Shown one piece after another: positions 22,213-33,880 of a stretch of 64,000 bases of DNA. The position numbers and the translations under genes were made by a program. Origin of the DNA: Rhytidiadelphus loreus. Lineage: Eukaryota; Streptophyta; Bryopsida; Hypnales; Hylocomiaceae. Location of the stretch: positions 15,872,001-15,936,000 of the forward strand of contig OX344764.1 in the NCBI GenBank assembly GCA_947034895.1, in the 5' to 3' direction. Below the pieces are notes generated by a model. The model worked only from the letters and a program-made list of their open reading frames with translations. It did no database searches and had not been told where the DNA came from. Every line of letters begins with the position of its first letter. Position 1 is the stretch's first letter.

Positions 22213-22901
22213 TGCCCCAAAATGGATGCATGTTCAAAGAATGTAGAATTTTCTTTTGACTTCCAATTAATGAGATTCAACAAAAAAAAATTAAACATTT
22301 AATAATGGAAACCAAGCTCAAATGCTTATTTGATTGATATTACATGCACATTAGAGAAAAAATGAGGCCTCTGGAGGGCTGCTCCACAACCAACTAAATT
22401 ATCCTCCCATCTTTTTTTTTTGGCAAATTTTTTTTTTCCCCTTAAAATCGCCCACCACAAACCTGCAGTTTTCAATGTTTCCAGTGGCACAAAACTTGGT
22501 TTTACATTTTTTTTTTTCAAAATAAAAAAAAATTCAATCGCAGAAAAAGAAAACTAAAAGACAAAAAACTAAAATCATTAGAGAAATTCTCAGCCTACCA
22601 GAGGGCCGCTCCATAGTGACCAAACCAGTCTATTAATTGTGTAAAAATTAGTAGGGGCATATAGCCGCAATGCATTGTCAAAGTAGGTGAATATCGTGAA
22701 AGACGTTAGAACTCCAATAATGAAAGTGTAGTAAAAGTTTGTTTAATAATCAACCACGTGAACATACAAGGTGATTAATTGGAAAACTAAGCAAATTCAA
22801 TGAAATTAAGCAAAATGAAATGAATTTTTAAGCTAGTTGCCAAAAAATTAAGAAACTCTTACATTTTCCAACTAACTTTTAAAGTCACTTAGTTTAGGAT
22901 G

Positions 22902-23840
22902 TAACCCCTAAAGGACCATTGTCCCTTCAAGGGACAAATGCATTTTTGGGCAGGTACCTATGGGCTGAAATTTTCTCTTAATTTTTTGAAATTTTATTTG
23001 GAGGTAGAAAAATTGATTAGCTTCATGGGAATATAATTTTTTTCAAAATTGGTGCCCGGGAACAATAGTTATGACCAAATAAGCTCAAATGAGGGGATGG
23101 CGGGCAGCTCAAGCAGCCCAAAAAAAATGGACAAAAATTTGAATTTTCTTCTTAATATTATTTTTTCTCATAGATTATATTTTTGTCTATCTGGAAATCT
23201 TTGATTCATTTCATTTGGATATGTTATGAAAAAGTTATAGACATTCTTGTTTTTCGGGCAATTAGAGCATCTTCTTGAAAAAAATAACTTGTAGGATTCA
23301 TTTCTGAATGCAATTTTTAAAATTTTAAAATTTTTCTTTTTGCATGGTCTGATTTACTTGCTACAATAATCTCACCATTTGGATTAGTGCATTTTAATAT
23401 CATCTAAAATATATGAATATTTTAGATTTTCCTTCTATCTCATACCTACTTCTACTAAACAATTTTTTTAAGAATGATAATTAATTTTTTTTTGAATTTT
23501 TTTTTTGACCTAGACTCTCAACTCAATTCTCCACTATAAAGATTTAAATCTCAAAACTCTGTAGTGCAAAAATTTTAAGTTAAAAATGTTCAAAGTCAAA
23601 AAAATCTAGTCTCGCAATGTGCTGAAATTTTTGTTTTTTCTCCTTTAAACGCAGATATCTTGCAATTTGAGTGGTCAAAAATTCTGAAATTTTTTCCACA
23701 AACTCTCATACTAGTTAGGTGTAAGATCCTACAGTTAGATGTGGAAAAGAAACAATGTTTCAATTTCTTTTACTCCTTGCTATAGGTATGGCAGTTTTGA
23801 ATGCTTTCTGGCAAGAAGAAGGCCTTGGTCCTGTAGGAGT
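22902..23840 (+). repeat. AT-rich dispersed repeat ('CCCCTAAAGGACCATTG' family)
   Basis: Opens TAACCCCTAAAGGACCATTGTCCCTTCAAGG and closes with GGCCTTGGTCCTGTAGGAGTTAA. The same opening block occurs at about 32203 and 62312, and a reverse-oriented version ends near 41600. It is non-coding. The ends (TTAACCCCTAAAG...CTTTAGGGGTTAA in some copies) suggest short inverted termini. Confidence 0.65.
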
Positions 23841-23862
23841 TAATAATGAGAAGAGAATCTCT

Positions 23863-24447
23863 TTATGTACACATGGGGTGGTAGGAGGTAGAACAACCCA
23901 TGTGGGATATGTAGTTTAGAATTTGTAGTTTTTCAACCGCTCATAGTTAAGTTTAAAATATGAATTGTGTTAAAACTAGAATTTCAGACCTCATTTAGGC
24001 ATAATAGAATAATTTTTATCAAAAACCTTTGAACTAAATAAAGTTGAAAAATCAAGGTAGTTTTCATATCCAAAAATCCGTTTGAATTTTAGAGCCTCCA
24101 ATAAAAAGTTATGGGCAAAATTTGGAGAAGGTTTTTGAAAATGTCAAAGAAAATCTCCCTTTGAACTCCTTTTAGAATTTTGTCCATAACTTTTTATTGG
24201 AAGCTCTAAACATCAAGTGGATTTTTGGACATGAAAACTAGTTTGATTTTTCAACTTTATTTAGCTCAAAGGTTTTTGATAAAAATTATTCTACTATGCC
24301 TAAATGAGGTCTAAAATTCTAGTTTTAACACAATTCCTATTTTAAACTTAACTATGAGCGGTTGAAAAACTACAAATTCTAAACTACATATTCCACATGG
24401 GTTGTTCTACCTCTTACCACCCTATGTGTACATAAAGATATTCTCTT
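23863..24447. repeat. Long hairpin, arms of about 280 bp
   Basis: Left arm (TTATGTACACATGGGGTGGTAGGAGG ... CCAAAAATCCG, 23863-24085 and on) is the near-exact reverse complement of 24215-24447 (TGGATTTTTGGACATGAAAACT ... CACCCTATGTGTACATAAAG), with a short loop near 24120-24190. RNA from it would fold into a nearly uninterrupted duplex. A diverged copy is at 33385-33880. Confidence 0.88.
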
Positions 24448-24929
24448 CTCATCATTAAACACTCTAAATTAATTATTTGATTTTAAAAGCTAGTTGGAAA
24501 ACGTTAGAGTTTTCTAATTTTTTTGGCAATCAACTTAAAAGTTCACTTCATTTTGCTTAATTTCATTGAATTTGCTTATTTTGCAATACCTGAACCCTGA
24601 TTATTTAACTACTTATACTTGAATTTTGAACCACTGACAGTCGTCGGACATCGCAACTTCCAGTGATCGACTATCGAGGGAAAACAAATCATTAAGCAAA
24701 GTTAAATGTAATCTTGGTGTCCTTTCAACTACTCTAGAGCGGCCCTTTGGAAGGTTGAGAATTTCTCCAATGTTTTAGTTGCCAGGGTGATTGCTCTGGT
24801 GATATTCACCCAAGGTGACTTTCCTCTGTAGCTAGATTTTGGCCAGGGACTACTTTGAAAACAATAGCTTGTTTGGTCACTACGAAGCAGCCCTCCGGAG
24901 GCTTGAAATTTTCTATAATGACTTACTTA

Positions 24930-26560
24930 GGTTTATTGTAATAAAGGTGCTACATCAAAAAGGCTAGGTATTAGACCCACAATTTTCACATAAGGTACAT
25001 GCACATAATTGTGACTAGTTTTCAAAACAATCCTTCTAGATTCTTGTCTAAAATATATTATGCATGTCCTTTGAATATGAAATGGTTGATTTTTGATATA
25101 TGCATATCTTCAAAACTTTGAAATTCATAGTTTCTTAATATGTTGTCCAAAAAATGCTTGCAAAGAGAATTTGAAATCCCCATTTAGCTCTTAATAAGAT
25201 CCAACATAAATTTAGGCAAGTTAATAACAACAATGATGCTCAACTTTTTATTCGTACAATTTTAACTACAATTCTTTTAGTTGTTTCTTTAATTACTTTT
25301 ATTTTGACTATGATTTTGATAATACTTAAAATTTTGATCCATTTTTCATCTTTTACCTTCCACAAATCAATTGGTTCGTTCCTCATTTTTTTCCTTTCTA
25401 TTCTTTTCAACTCTTGTAAATATACTAGCCATTGGTTCCCCTCACACCCTTTGGAGATTCTTTTTTCGTCAAAATACTAAGAAGTTTGTAAAATTTTGAA
25501 ATGCAATATTTATAGGAGATGATGTTTGATAAAATAGAAAAAATAATATTTGAGAGTTTTAGGTGTAATAGCTCAAAATCAGATTTTAGAATGCATTTGG
25601 TCAAAGGTTTGAATTCCACTCTTTTGGCAAAATAGTCGTTTACTTATTTTAAAGATCCAACTGTCAATTATCTCAATAATAAGTGAGAGATGTTCTAAAC
25701 ATCTATACACCATGATATGGGAAATTTTGTTAAAATTGTAGTATTCCATGTACCATTTTTCCATTCATTTTATTCTTTAGCTCTAAAGTCTAGGATAGGT
25801 ATAGATTTTAGACCATATGGTTTGTGGAATACCACCATTTTAACAAAAATATTGGTTTGACATGTTTGAAACATGTTTCAACATTATGTAGTACTTTCTA
25901 TATTTTAAGTACATTTGAATATCCAAGACCTCCTTTAGTTTTTATTTTAACCATTAATATCAAATCTAATTTCTAAATCAATGAAAAAAAAAACATTATG
26001 TTATTAATTAATGTAAAAACTGTGCATTAATCCATTGGCAACACTTTGAATCAGGATTCGAAATCCAGGAAGGCCAGAGATCAGATAATCTGCCTGGCTA
26101 GTTTTGAATTGAGGCAACTTGGTCATTACCGCATAAATCTAGTCCTGTTAAACTGGCAGTTGAACAATGGTTGGAAATCTTAGGAATGTCACGTGATTGA
26201 ATAGCCATCGATCCGTTCTCCAGCTTCAATTCTCCAGCTACTAATTTCTGAGTCGGGAGTCGGGACTTGCACCAGGAATAACATATCATCCAAGTGACAT
26301 CATTCAGCCGGTAAATCAGTCCTGTGGCAACATCAGTTGGCATGGAATTGTGGTATCCTATAGTTGTTAGCACTACGGAAGTCACAATCGATCCACTATG
26401 TAAGTCTTAGTTTGCACTCGACCTATATACTCCCTTTGTGGCTTGCAAATGCTTGCTGCCAGAGGAGGCTTTGGAGCCGATTCTAGCTTCACCAACCCTG
26501 CTTCATTTGAAAGTGACGAAATGCACAACTGAAATGCAGCACAACTGCAATTAATCATTC
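24930..26560. other. AT-rich intergenic, no gene seen
   Basis: No ORF with domain features. From about 26040 the base composition becomes more balanced, marking the approach to the 26.6-29.4 kb gene remnants. Confidence 0.45.
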
Positions 26561-26676
26561 ACACCATTATTTCAGCCCATATGCATTCACTTGAATAATA
26601 AATCCGCCGGGCACAGGCACATGGTCTCGCATGCTTACTCATGCAGAAACTAAGATGATCCTGTGACGGCTTACCG

Positions 26677-27108
26677 ATGGCCATATTTATCAAAATGCCG
26701 TTATTCGAAGCTCGAGACTGTACGTGGATACGAACTTCATACATGCGCATGCCCAGAGCTTTGACTTCTAGCGAGAATTCTAACCCAGGCATAGATTTTA
26801 TATATAGCAGAGCCTGCATCCAACTGAAATCCACCGATTTTAATTATTTGGATGAGGTTGCAACTGCTAACAATAAGACCTGCGGATGGTTGGGAGCCAA
26901 TGCGAACTCAGAGAACTTCAAACCTGAATGTGTATATATGGTCGATCGTGAGACAGTTCGCATGCACGCCAATCGCTTCTTTGCATACAAAGCTACAGAC
27001 AGAGAAGACCAGTCTGTGTTAGTAATGCTGGTGGCATGTAAGCTGGTACCTTGGCTGCAAGGACTGGGTAGTGGGTACTTTGCGTCCCCGTACGCGAGCA
27101 TGTTTTAG
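26677..27108 (+). CDS. Possible ORF of 143 codons, unrecognised
   Basis: Opens MAIFIKMPLFEARDCTW and runs to a TAG at 27106. Composition is balanced, but antisense ORFs overlap most of it and no domain is visible. A TATA-like TTTTATATATAGCAG lies inside it at about 26798, so the stretch may instead be promoter or leader of the cyclase remnant that follows. Low confidence as a gene. Confidence 0.2.
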   Translation: MAIFIKMPLFEARDCTWIRTSYMRMPRALTSSENSNPGIDFIYSRACIQLKSTDFNYLDEVATANNKTCGWLGANANSENFKPECVYMVDRETVRMHANRFFAYKATDREDQSVLVMLVACKLVPWLQGLGSGYFASPYASMF

Positions 27109-27427
27109 TTTTTTCTTGATGTACAATTGGCTCTATTTCGGTCCAGTTTTCCCACTCTGGAGTGACCTAATCCACGCATGCTTAAGTCCCTGAATTCCTG
27201 TCTGCTATGATACTATTTATTGAGAGATCTATGCAGTGCAGTATGAGATAACTATATGGTGATTGCTACTCTGTCTGCGTGCAAATAGCGAGATGATGAT
27301 CCAGGTCTGACTGCACGATATGACGAGAGCCAGTGAGGATATTACTTACCGGTAATATCAGCTTAAGTATGTAGGCCTTGCCAGTGGGAGATTGAGTACG
27401 TTGCGAGTAATGTATCGACGTGCGTGA

Positions 27428-29423
27428 ATGGAGACAAACGTGGAGCTGCAGCTGGACCCAGTGATCCAGCGCGGCTTCCAGGATGGAGCTTCCCCGAGCA
27501 GCACGCCCGCGGCTACTGGGTAGCCCCCTGGAGGCGAACAGTTCCCTGGAAACCGAATGGCTTCTGGTCATGCACGTGCTGGGCGTGCGCGACGACCCGA
27601 AATGCGAATCCTTTGTGCGCTGCGCGCATCCGCGGCAAGCAGTGCGCGGACGCCCGCGGTCGAAAACAACAACACCGAATGCTACATCGCCTTGAAGGCT
27701 TTCTGGGTGAGCCCTCGAGCCCAACATGGTCGCCACGAAAGACTGGATCCTGTCGCACGGTGGACTTTCGCGCAATTTCGCGTGTTCACCAAGCTTTGAC
27801 TGGCCACAGTGGGCGAGTGCCGAGTGGTCCTGGGACAACGTGCCGTGCTTATCTCCCGAGCTCAATTCCTGCCGCACCGGCACCCATCAGCATCTACCAT
27901 TTCAGCAACTGGGCGTGCACCATCCTCGTGCCCTTACTTGTGATCTCCTCCCGCCTGCCGTGAGCTTCATGGCGAGTCCGCTCGGGACGCAGTTCCTGTG
28001 CCTGCTACAGCGAGCGCCACCATGGCGGACCGATTCTTCTGCCACTTCGATAAAGTGTTGCAATGGTTTAAGAAGCACAGCCCCGTCAAACTCGATCGTG
28101 AAACGGCCATCCACAATTGCATGCATGGCAAGCTTGGGTTCTGAAGCGGCAGGAAGTGGATGCCCTCACACCCGCGTGGTTATTCTCCCTGGTCGCGTTG
28201 GGCGCACAGGAGTATGACCTCCAGCGCGCATCCCGTTCTCCAGAGGGCACTTCGTGCCTTCGACTCCAAAGAGCAAGCCACAAAAACTGACAACGGCATG
28301 AGCATCGTCCAACCGGGCACTTCCCCGACGTGGGCCACGGTGCTCACGTAGCTAGGATTGTTCGACTGCGGCGTGGAAGTTCGCGACCCGCGGTTGGAGG
28401 TTCGCACGCGCGGCGACTTGGGCCCCAAGGTGCTTTCCAGTATCGTCCCGACTGACTGGTACTTCTACCACGAGAATGCATGAGCTCTACCCGGATGCAG
28501 ACGACAGGCGGTGGCCATGTTGGTGCTCGCGCGCTCCCCCTCCCGCGGTTACCCGGACCCTAATGGCAAGGTGGCGGCCGCGTTGGATCGCGGCCTGGGC
28601 TGGGTACGTAATGGCCATGGTGTGCACGACGGCGGCTGGGGCGCGTTCGACAAAGACAACACGTCCACGTCCGTCACCTCCATCCTCTTCAGCGACTTCG
28701 AGGAGGCTCTCGACCCGCCGTCCTTGGACGTGACGGAGGACGTCGTGGAGGCGCTGAGCTCTGGGGCAAACCATGAAGGACCCATGCCATAACTGAAGAT
28801 GGCGGTGCGCTACTAACGCGCCGAGCAGGAGGTCGACGGCAGCTGGTTCGGCCGCTGGGGCATGAACCACCTCTACGCGTGGGCGCCGTGCTGCAGGCGC
28901 TTCAAGCCTTCGGGGAGGATATGAACGCTGACTACGTGCACAAGGCCTGTTGTTGGGGCTGGAGGCTTATCAGAACGACGACGGCGGCTGGGACATGGGC
29001 GGCGTACATGGACATCACGTTGCGCGTTGTAGGAAACAACACGGCCTCCCAGACTGGGTGGGCGCTCGTGGGGCTCCTCACGGCGGCTCTAGCCATGCAA
29101 TTCTCTAACGCCTCGAAGTATCACAATGCGATTCGCAAGGGCGTGAAGTATCTCATGAGCTCGCAAACAGACCCGGGATCCTGGAGTGACGGTGGGCACT
29201 TCACAGGCGTGGGCTTCCCCGGGTACACGCACGGCTCCCTCATCGATATACCTGCGCACTACGAGCTCCATGCTGCCGGAAGGGATGGAGCTCAGTCGTG
29301 CATTCATGCTGCGATACCACATGTACCAGCACTCACTACTTCCCGCTCATGGCTTTGGGACGTGCCCGCGAGTACTTTGACCAGTTGAAGCTCGATTTTG
29401 GTGAACCAGTGAAACCCCCGTGA
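27428..29423 (+). pseudogene. Squalene-hopene cyclase pseudogene
   Basis: Pieces in all three forward frames follow the order of squalene-hopene cyclase (SHC). N-terminal: METNVELQLDPVIQRGF, QHARGYWVAP and PLEANSSLETEW, then KDWILSHGGLSR. Middle: WATVLT, then the acid motif YPDADD (about 28490-28510), the DXDD of SHCs. C-terminal: DGGWGAFDKDN, FSDFEEALDPPSLDVTE, QEVDGSWFGRWGMNHLY, ASQTGWALVGLL, GVGFPGYTHG, RYHMYQHS and MALGRAREYFDQLKLDFGE. SHCs cyclise squalene directly to hopanoids without oxygen; in plants they are known from ferns and mosses. At least eight frame changes and several stops make it non-functional. It is GC-rich and intron-less, unlike its AT-rich neighbourhood, which fits the bacterial affinity of SHCs. 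The DADD motif argues against an oxidosqualene cyclase. Confidence 0.9.
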
Positions 29424-29429
29424 CCAGTT

Positions 29430-30312
29430 GAGACACGGAAATAAAAATACTGCAACCCATTGCATGGTACCTGACGACAAGTACGAGTCTCTTCGTTCAG
29501 ATCCCTGTTCAATCGATTGTGTGAGTGAAACCTATGACAGATTCCTTGCCAGCTCCTCTGTACATTCCTTCAAATAAAAGCTTCGGTTGGCAAAGTTGGG
29601 GACTTATTATTTGTTTGTTTATCATGCTTGTTTGCATGATGGTACAGTACATTTAGATGCAATTGGAAGTGCGTTTCTGGCAGAGATCGAAAGAACCCAG
29701 TTTCTGGAGAATGATGCAGGCCCATATCTTTTCTGTTTTTGGAAACAACTGAGAAGGATAGCCCAATCATCCCAAGGGAAGCAATTCCATTTCCCTACAA
29801 CACGGAAACTCAAACCTCGTCCTAGAGCTTTGGATTGATAAATTTGTCCCTCCTATCTTTGAACAAAACTTCTCATTATATATAGGTTGCCCAATCAAAA
29901 GTCATTTATCTAAATTAAATAATATTCCTTGACATTTTTTTCGTTTACGAGATTTTGGCTTCTTCTGTTTCAAGTGTCTGATTTTCCTCGTGGATCAGGT
30001 CCTCAGACCTCATCAGCCTCTCAGGTATGGTTCTGGTCTTGCGGAGGCTGGCTTTGTTTTTGAAAGAATGTTTGTGCCATGTACTGCTATAGTGCTCCTG
30101 GCTGTCCTGGCATTGGCAGGTTATTAGGTGACGCCATACTGCCATATCCTAAACCAACTCAACAGAATGTAAAGAGCCTGCTACGTACTTGCGCAGCAGT
30201 GTTGTCAGATAAGTGTTGAAATGCATTTAAGTAAGATTTCCCTCACCAGATTGTTGTCTCAATCACATCAATCTGGAGCAGGTTTTTAAATTTATGTTTC
30301 TGCTTTGTAGAA
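29430..30312. other. Intergenic, no gene seen
   Basis: 3' flank of the cyclase remnant. Short ORFs (for example 29587-29838) have overlapping antisense ORFs of equal length and no motif. Confidence 0.45.
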
Positions 30313-30863
30313 ATAAGGTAAACCAGCCCATAACAGGCAAACCACCCATGACAGACACCTACTGACCCCCCCCATTACAGTCATTTATCAATCTATGAGA
30401 GATTTTTTCTGAAAAATGGGGTTAAGACTGCATTGGGCTGATTTGTAGTTGTTATCAAAGCCTTGGGGTACAGTCATGAAGTTATTAGTAACTGTCATGG
30501 ACACTTATACCAATCTAGTCTAAATTGGTAGTAAAAAATAGTTTTTTTATTTCTTAATGTCATGTCCATGTTAGAAAGTCTTGTAGCCATCTTAGAAAAT
30601 GCTATGACTGTTTTAGGAGGGAAGATGACCATCATGGAAACACTTTTTTGCTGATTTGGGGCAGTCTACAGGCTGTTTTCGGCTTACTAGACAGCACACT
30701 TCAAAAATTCACAAAAAAATTCATATTTTGTACAAAAATTAAAATTTCAGTTGCTTTCTTCATTTCTCACATGTGTCTTTGTATGAAAAAAAATTTGATT
30801 ATTCTTGCTAATGGCAACAGACCACATCAGGCAATCTGCCTGTCATAGGCTGGTTTACCTTAT
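30313..30863. mobile_element. MITE-like element, 551 bp, TIR ATAAGGTAAACCAGCC
   Basis: Left end ATAAGGTAAACCAGCCCATA and right end TATAGGCTGGTTTACCTTAT-like are inverted repeats of about 25-28 bp with one small indel; the shared inner part is ACAGGCA. The interior is AT-rich and non-coding. The TSD is ambiguous because the end itself is palindromic at AT. The superfamily cannot be told. Confidence 0.75.
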
Positions 30864-31146
30864 GTGATAGATCAATTTTATTTTACTGGAACGTCGAATG
30901 GGTTTACACGAGCTTGGCCTCTTAACCCGTAAACGTCAGAGATTATGTTTCCTCCAAAATTGCTCCCAAATTGCCCTTGCAATTACAAGCACTAAATTTT
31001 AGATGAAAAATATTTCTAGACAAATGTAACCATAGGGTCTTGTAGCAAAATAGTTAGAGAAGATGTGGAAAAAAATTCAGAATTTTCCACCGTGTAGATT
31101 GCAAGATATTAATGTTTGAAGTGACAAAAATCCTTTTTTTGGTCTT

Positions 31147-31466
31147 ATGGGCAATTTCGTTAAAATGGCGCCATTCCGCTATTTTGGCAGTTTTCACAAT
31201 TCAGACCGGGCGGTCTGAAATGTACAACTGTCTTAGATGTGTGAAATCTATACCTTTTCTAGATTTCTGAAATCTACTACTATCCTAGATGTCACTTTAA
31301 AAATCCAAACCCTGAAATCTTAAATCTATATATGTCTTAGATCTCTAAAATCTATATAAATCAAAGATTTCTAAAATCTACACATGTTCTAGATGTAACT
31401 TTTACAATTCAGATTGGGGATCTGAAAATGGCACACGGAATACGCCATTCTAACAAAATTGCCCAT
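31147..31466. mobile_element. 320-bp MITE nested in one arm of the inverted repeat
   Basis: Ends are ATGGGCAATTTCGTTAAAAT and the inverse ATTCTAACAAAATTGCCCAT, a TIR of about 25-30 bp. The flanks are TCTT on both sides (31143-31146 and 31467-31470). The opposite arm lacks the element and keeps the empty site, which confirms insertion after the inverted duplication. The interior has repeated 'TAGAT..TGAAATCTA' units. Confidence 0.85.
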
Positions 31467-33384
31467 TCTTGTGAAAATACGGGCAGCTGCACTTCACAAG
31501 GTCACATTTGTATGAAAAAATGTCCAAAATGATGGTTACTCTTTGGATTTAATCCTCAAGTCAAATTCGCTACATGCTTGAAAAAATTTAGATAATTTGG
31601 AATTGTACAACATATAGGAAAAAAATAGTAAGTAGAAAGAAGTAGAGAATGATTACAAATACTAAATTGTTAACAATTTATTTATAGAATTGAAAAATGC
31701 CAATCTCAATGGTTGTAATGTTGTAATAAACAATATACACCTAATGTTTTTATTTTTTTCCAAAAATATTTAAAATTGAGTTAAATAAAGGACTTCAAAG
31801 TTTACTTTAGAGTAGAGATTCTATAACTACCCACAAACTAAACTAAATTAAAATTCCTCATAACTTTCATCTCATTAATCAAAATGGAATGATTCAAAGC
31901 TTACCACATATATAAAAAAATCTAAGGAATCAATTTCAAATTTTTATTTAAAAAAAAGTGATTTCCAAAGAAGTTTTTTTTTCCTGCCCGGGCTACTCGG
32001 TGAACACTGAAAATTACATATCATGCAATAACTTTTGAACCATATAGTCAGAAGTTATGAAAATTGTTGGGCCTTAAAGCTACTTCTTGTCCCTATATTT
32101 TATGAAAATTTCAAAGAAAAACAAGAAAAACTCTGTCTATAGTGAGCTGTCCTAAATTGCTATATTGCTAAAAAAACGTTGTTTGGATGATTAGGGGTTA
32201 ACCCCTAAAGTCCCATTGTTCCTATAGGGGACAAAATGGATTTCGGGTAGGCTCTTATGATCTCAATTTTTACTGAATTTTTTTAAAACTTTCTCATAAG
32301 ATATATGAACTTACGAGCTTTCCATTAATATAATTTTTATTCCAATTGGTGACTAGGAGCAAAAGCTATGCCACAATAACCTCAAAATAGGGGAGACCGA
32401 GCAGTATAAAAAATTCACAAAAAATTGAAATAAAATTTTTAATTTTTTTTCTTCTTGTAGATTATATTTTCTTCTAAATGGAAAGCTTCTATTCATTCCA
32501 TTTGGATTAGTGATGTGAAAGTTATGAAGTTTCTTGTTTTACAAGCAATCATAGCAACTTCTTGAAATAATTTTTTTTCTTCCACTTTGAATGCTAATAT
32601 CTTTCAATCTACAATGTCAAACATCACAAATTTTTTATCATGTGATCTAAGACAAGTGTAGAATAAGATCCTATGGTTAGATTCTATAAAGTATTTTAAA
32701 AATTTATTTCATAGCAGAACGTAGCAAAAGTGATAGTTTTGAGTGGTTTTGACAGAAAAATGGCTTTGGGACTTTAGGGGTTAACAACTCATGGGCGGGA
32801 TTGTACACTTTCCTGTAGCTTAGAAAGTGGATGCCACACCTGTTTGCAAGCCAAATCTCCACCCCATTTTGCAAGCCGAATGATAATGCTCTTGCAAACC
32901 ATTTTCCAACCATTGTAGAAGAACGTGGGCTCTATCACCTAGAGGAATTGGATTGCACAAAATAGAGACCATTATAAGTATTTGACATTTTGAATGTATG
33001 TGCACAAGGAGCACCCAGAAAGTTGTAAGCTCTTTTACTGATTGAGTTGATTTGGCCACGTAGCACAAGGAAGGACTGCCTTCCGTTGGGATATTCTACA
33101 ATTAGTAACTATGTATTCATGCATCACAAATTGTCAAAAAATTGAAGCTCGTTTGCTTCAATACATGACCAAAACTATAGCTATGCATAGTAACAAAATC
33201 ACTTAGTAAAAAAAAAAAGACTCAACTAGGTTAGTGAAAAACGATACATTGCATTGGATTAATAACATAATAAATACTTTTGAATCAAATTTGTAAGAAA
33301 ATAGCATCCAACTTATTGAACTCCATGTTTCAATTTCTTCACTATGTTTTGAAAACTATTCATTATTTGTGGTTTCAAAATGCA

Positions 33385-33880
33385 AAGACAATTCTTTATA
33401 TACATATAGGGTGGTAGGAGGCAAAACAAACAATGTGGGATATATAAATCAAAATTAGTAGGAGCTCAACTGCTCATAGTTAAGTCAAATTGAAGTAGGA
33501 ATTGTATTTAAAGTAAAATTTCAGACCTCATTTAGGTATAGTAGAATAATTTTTTTCAAAAAACTTTGGGCTCAAGAAAGTTGGTAAATCAATTTAAAGT
33601 TCATCTCTAAAATCCTTTTGATATTTGAAGCCTCCAATGAAAAGTTATGAACAAATTTTAGAGAAGGTTTGGAAGGGACAATTCCTTTACATTTTCAAAT
33701 ATCCTCTTTGAAATTTGTCCATAACTTATGATTGGACTCTTGAAATATCAAACAATTTTTTGGAGTTAAAATTCAAATAAATTTACCAATTTTTTTTTAT
33801 TCAAATTTTTTTGGAATTTTTCATTCTACTATGACTAAATGAGGTCTAAAGTTCTACAACAAACATAATTTTTACATTTT
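33385..33880. repeat. Diverged second copy of the 23.86-kb hairpin
   Basis: Left side CATATAGGGTGGTAGGAGGC ... AAGCCTCCAATGAAAAGTTATG, right side GTCCATAACTTATGATTGGA ... CTACTATGACTAAATGAGGTC. Both match the 23863-24447 hairpin with many substitutions. It sits in the loop of the larger inverted repeat. Confidence 0.7.

Larger units (their letters stand above)
22353..24925. mobile_element. Nested foldback (inverted-repeat) element
   Basis: Left 22585-22632 (AGAAATTCTCAGCC..CCAGAGGGCCGCTC) is inverted at 24734-24770 (GAGCGGCCCTTTGGAAGGTTGAGAATTTCTCC). Next, 22780-22890 is inverted at 24480-24580. A second, outer pair matches the same family: 22353-22400 (GCCTCTGGAGGGCTGCTCC) and 24885-24920 (GCAGCCCTCCGGAGGCTTG). 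The interior holds an AT-rich dispersed repeat (22902-23840, opening TAACCCCTAAAGGACCATTG) and a perfect-looking hairpin. There is no ORF of note and I could not define a TSD. Confidence 0.7.

Noticed and set aside
27266..28870. Long antisense ORFs (up to 205 codons) opposite the cyclase
   Set aside because: They are shadows of GC-rich coding sequence; no motif, whereas the plus strand follows the cyclase order.
27428..29423. Oxidosqualene (cycloartenol/lanosterol) cyclase
   Set aside because: The acid motif is DADD (DXDD, squalene-hopene type), not DCTAE, and the C-terminus matches hopene cyclases.
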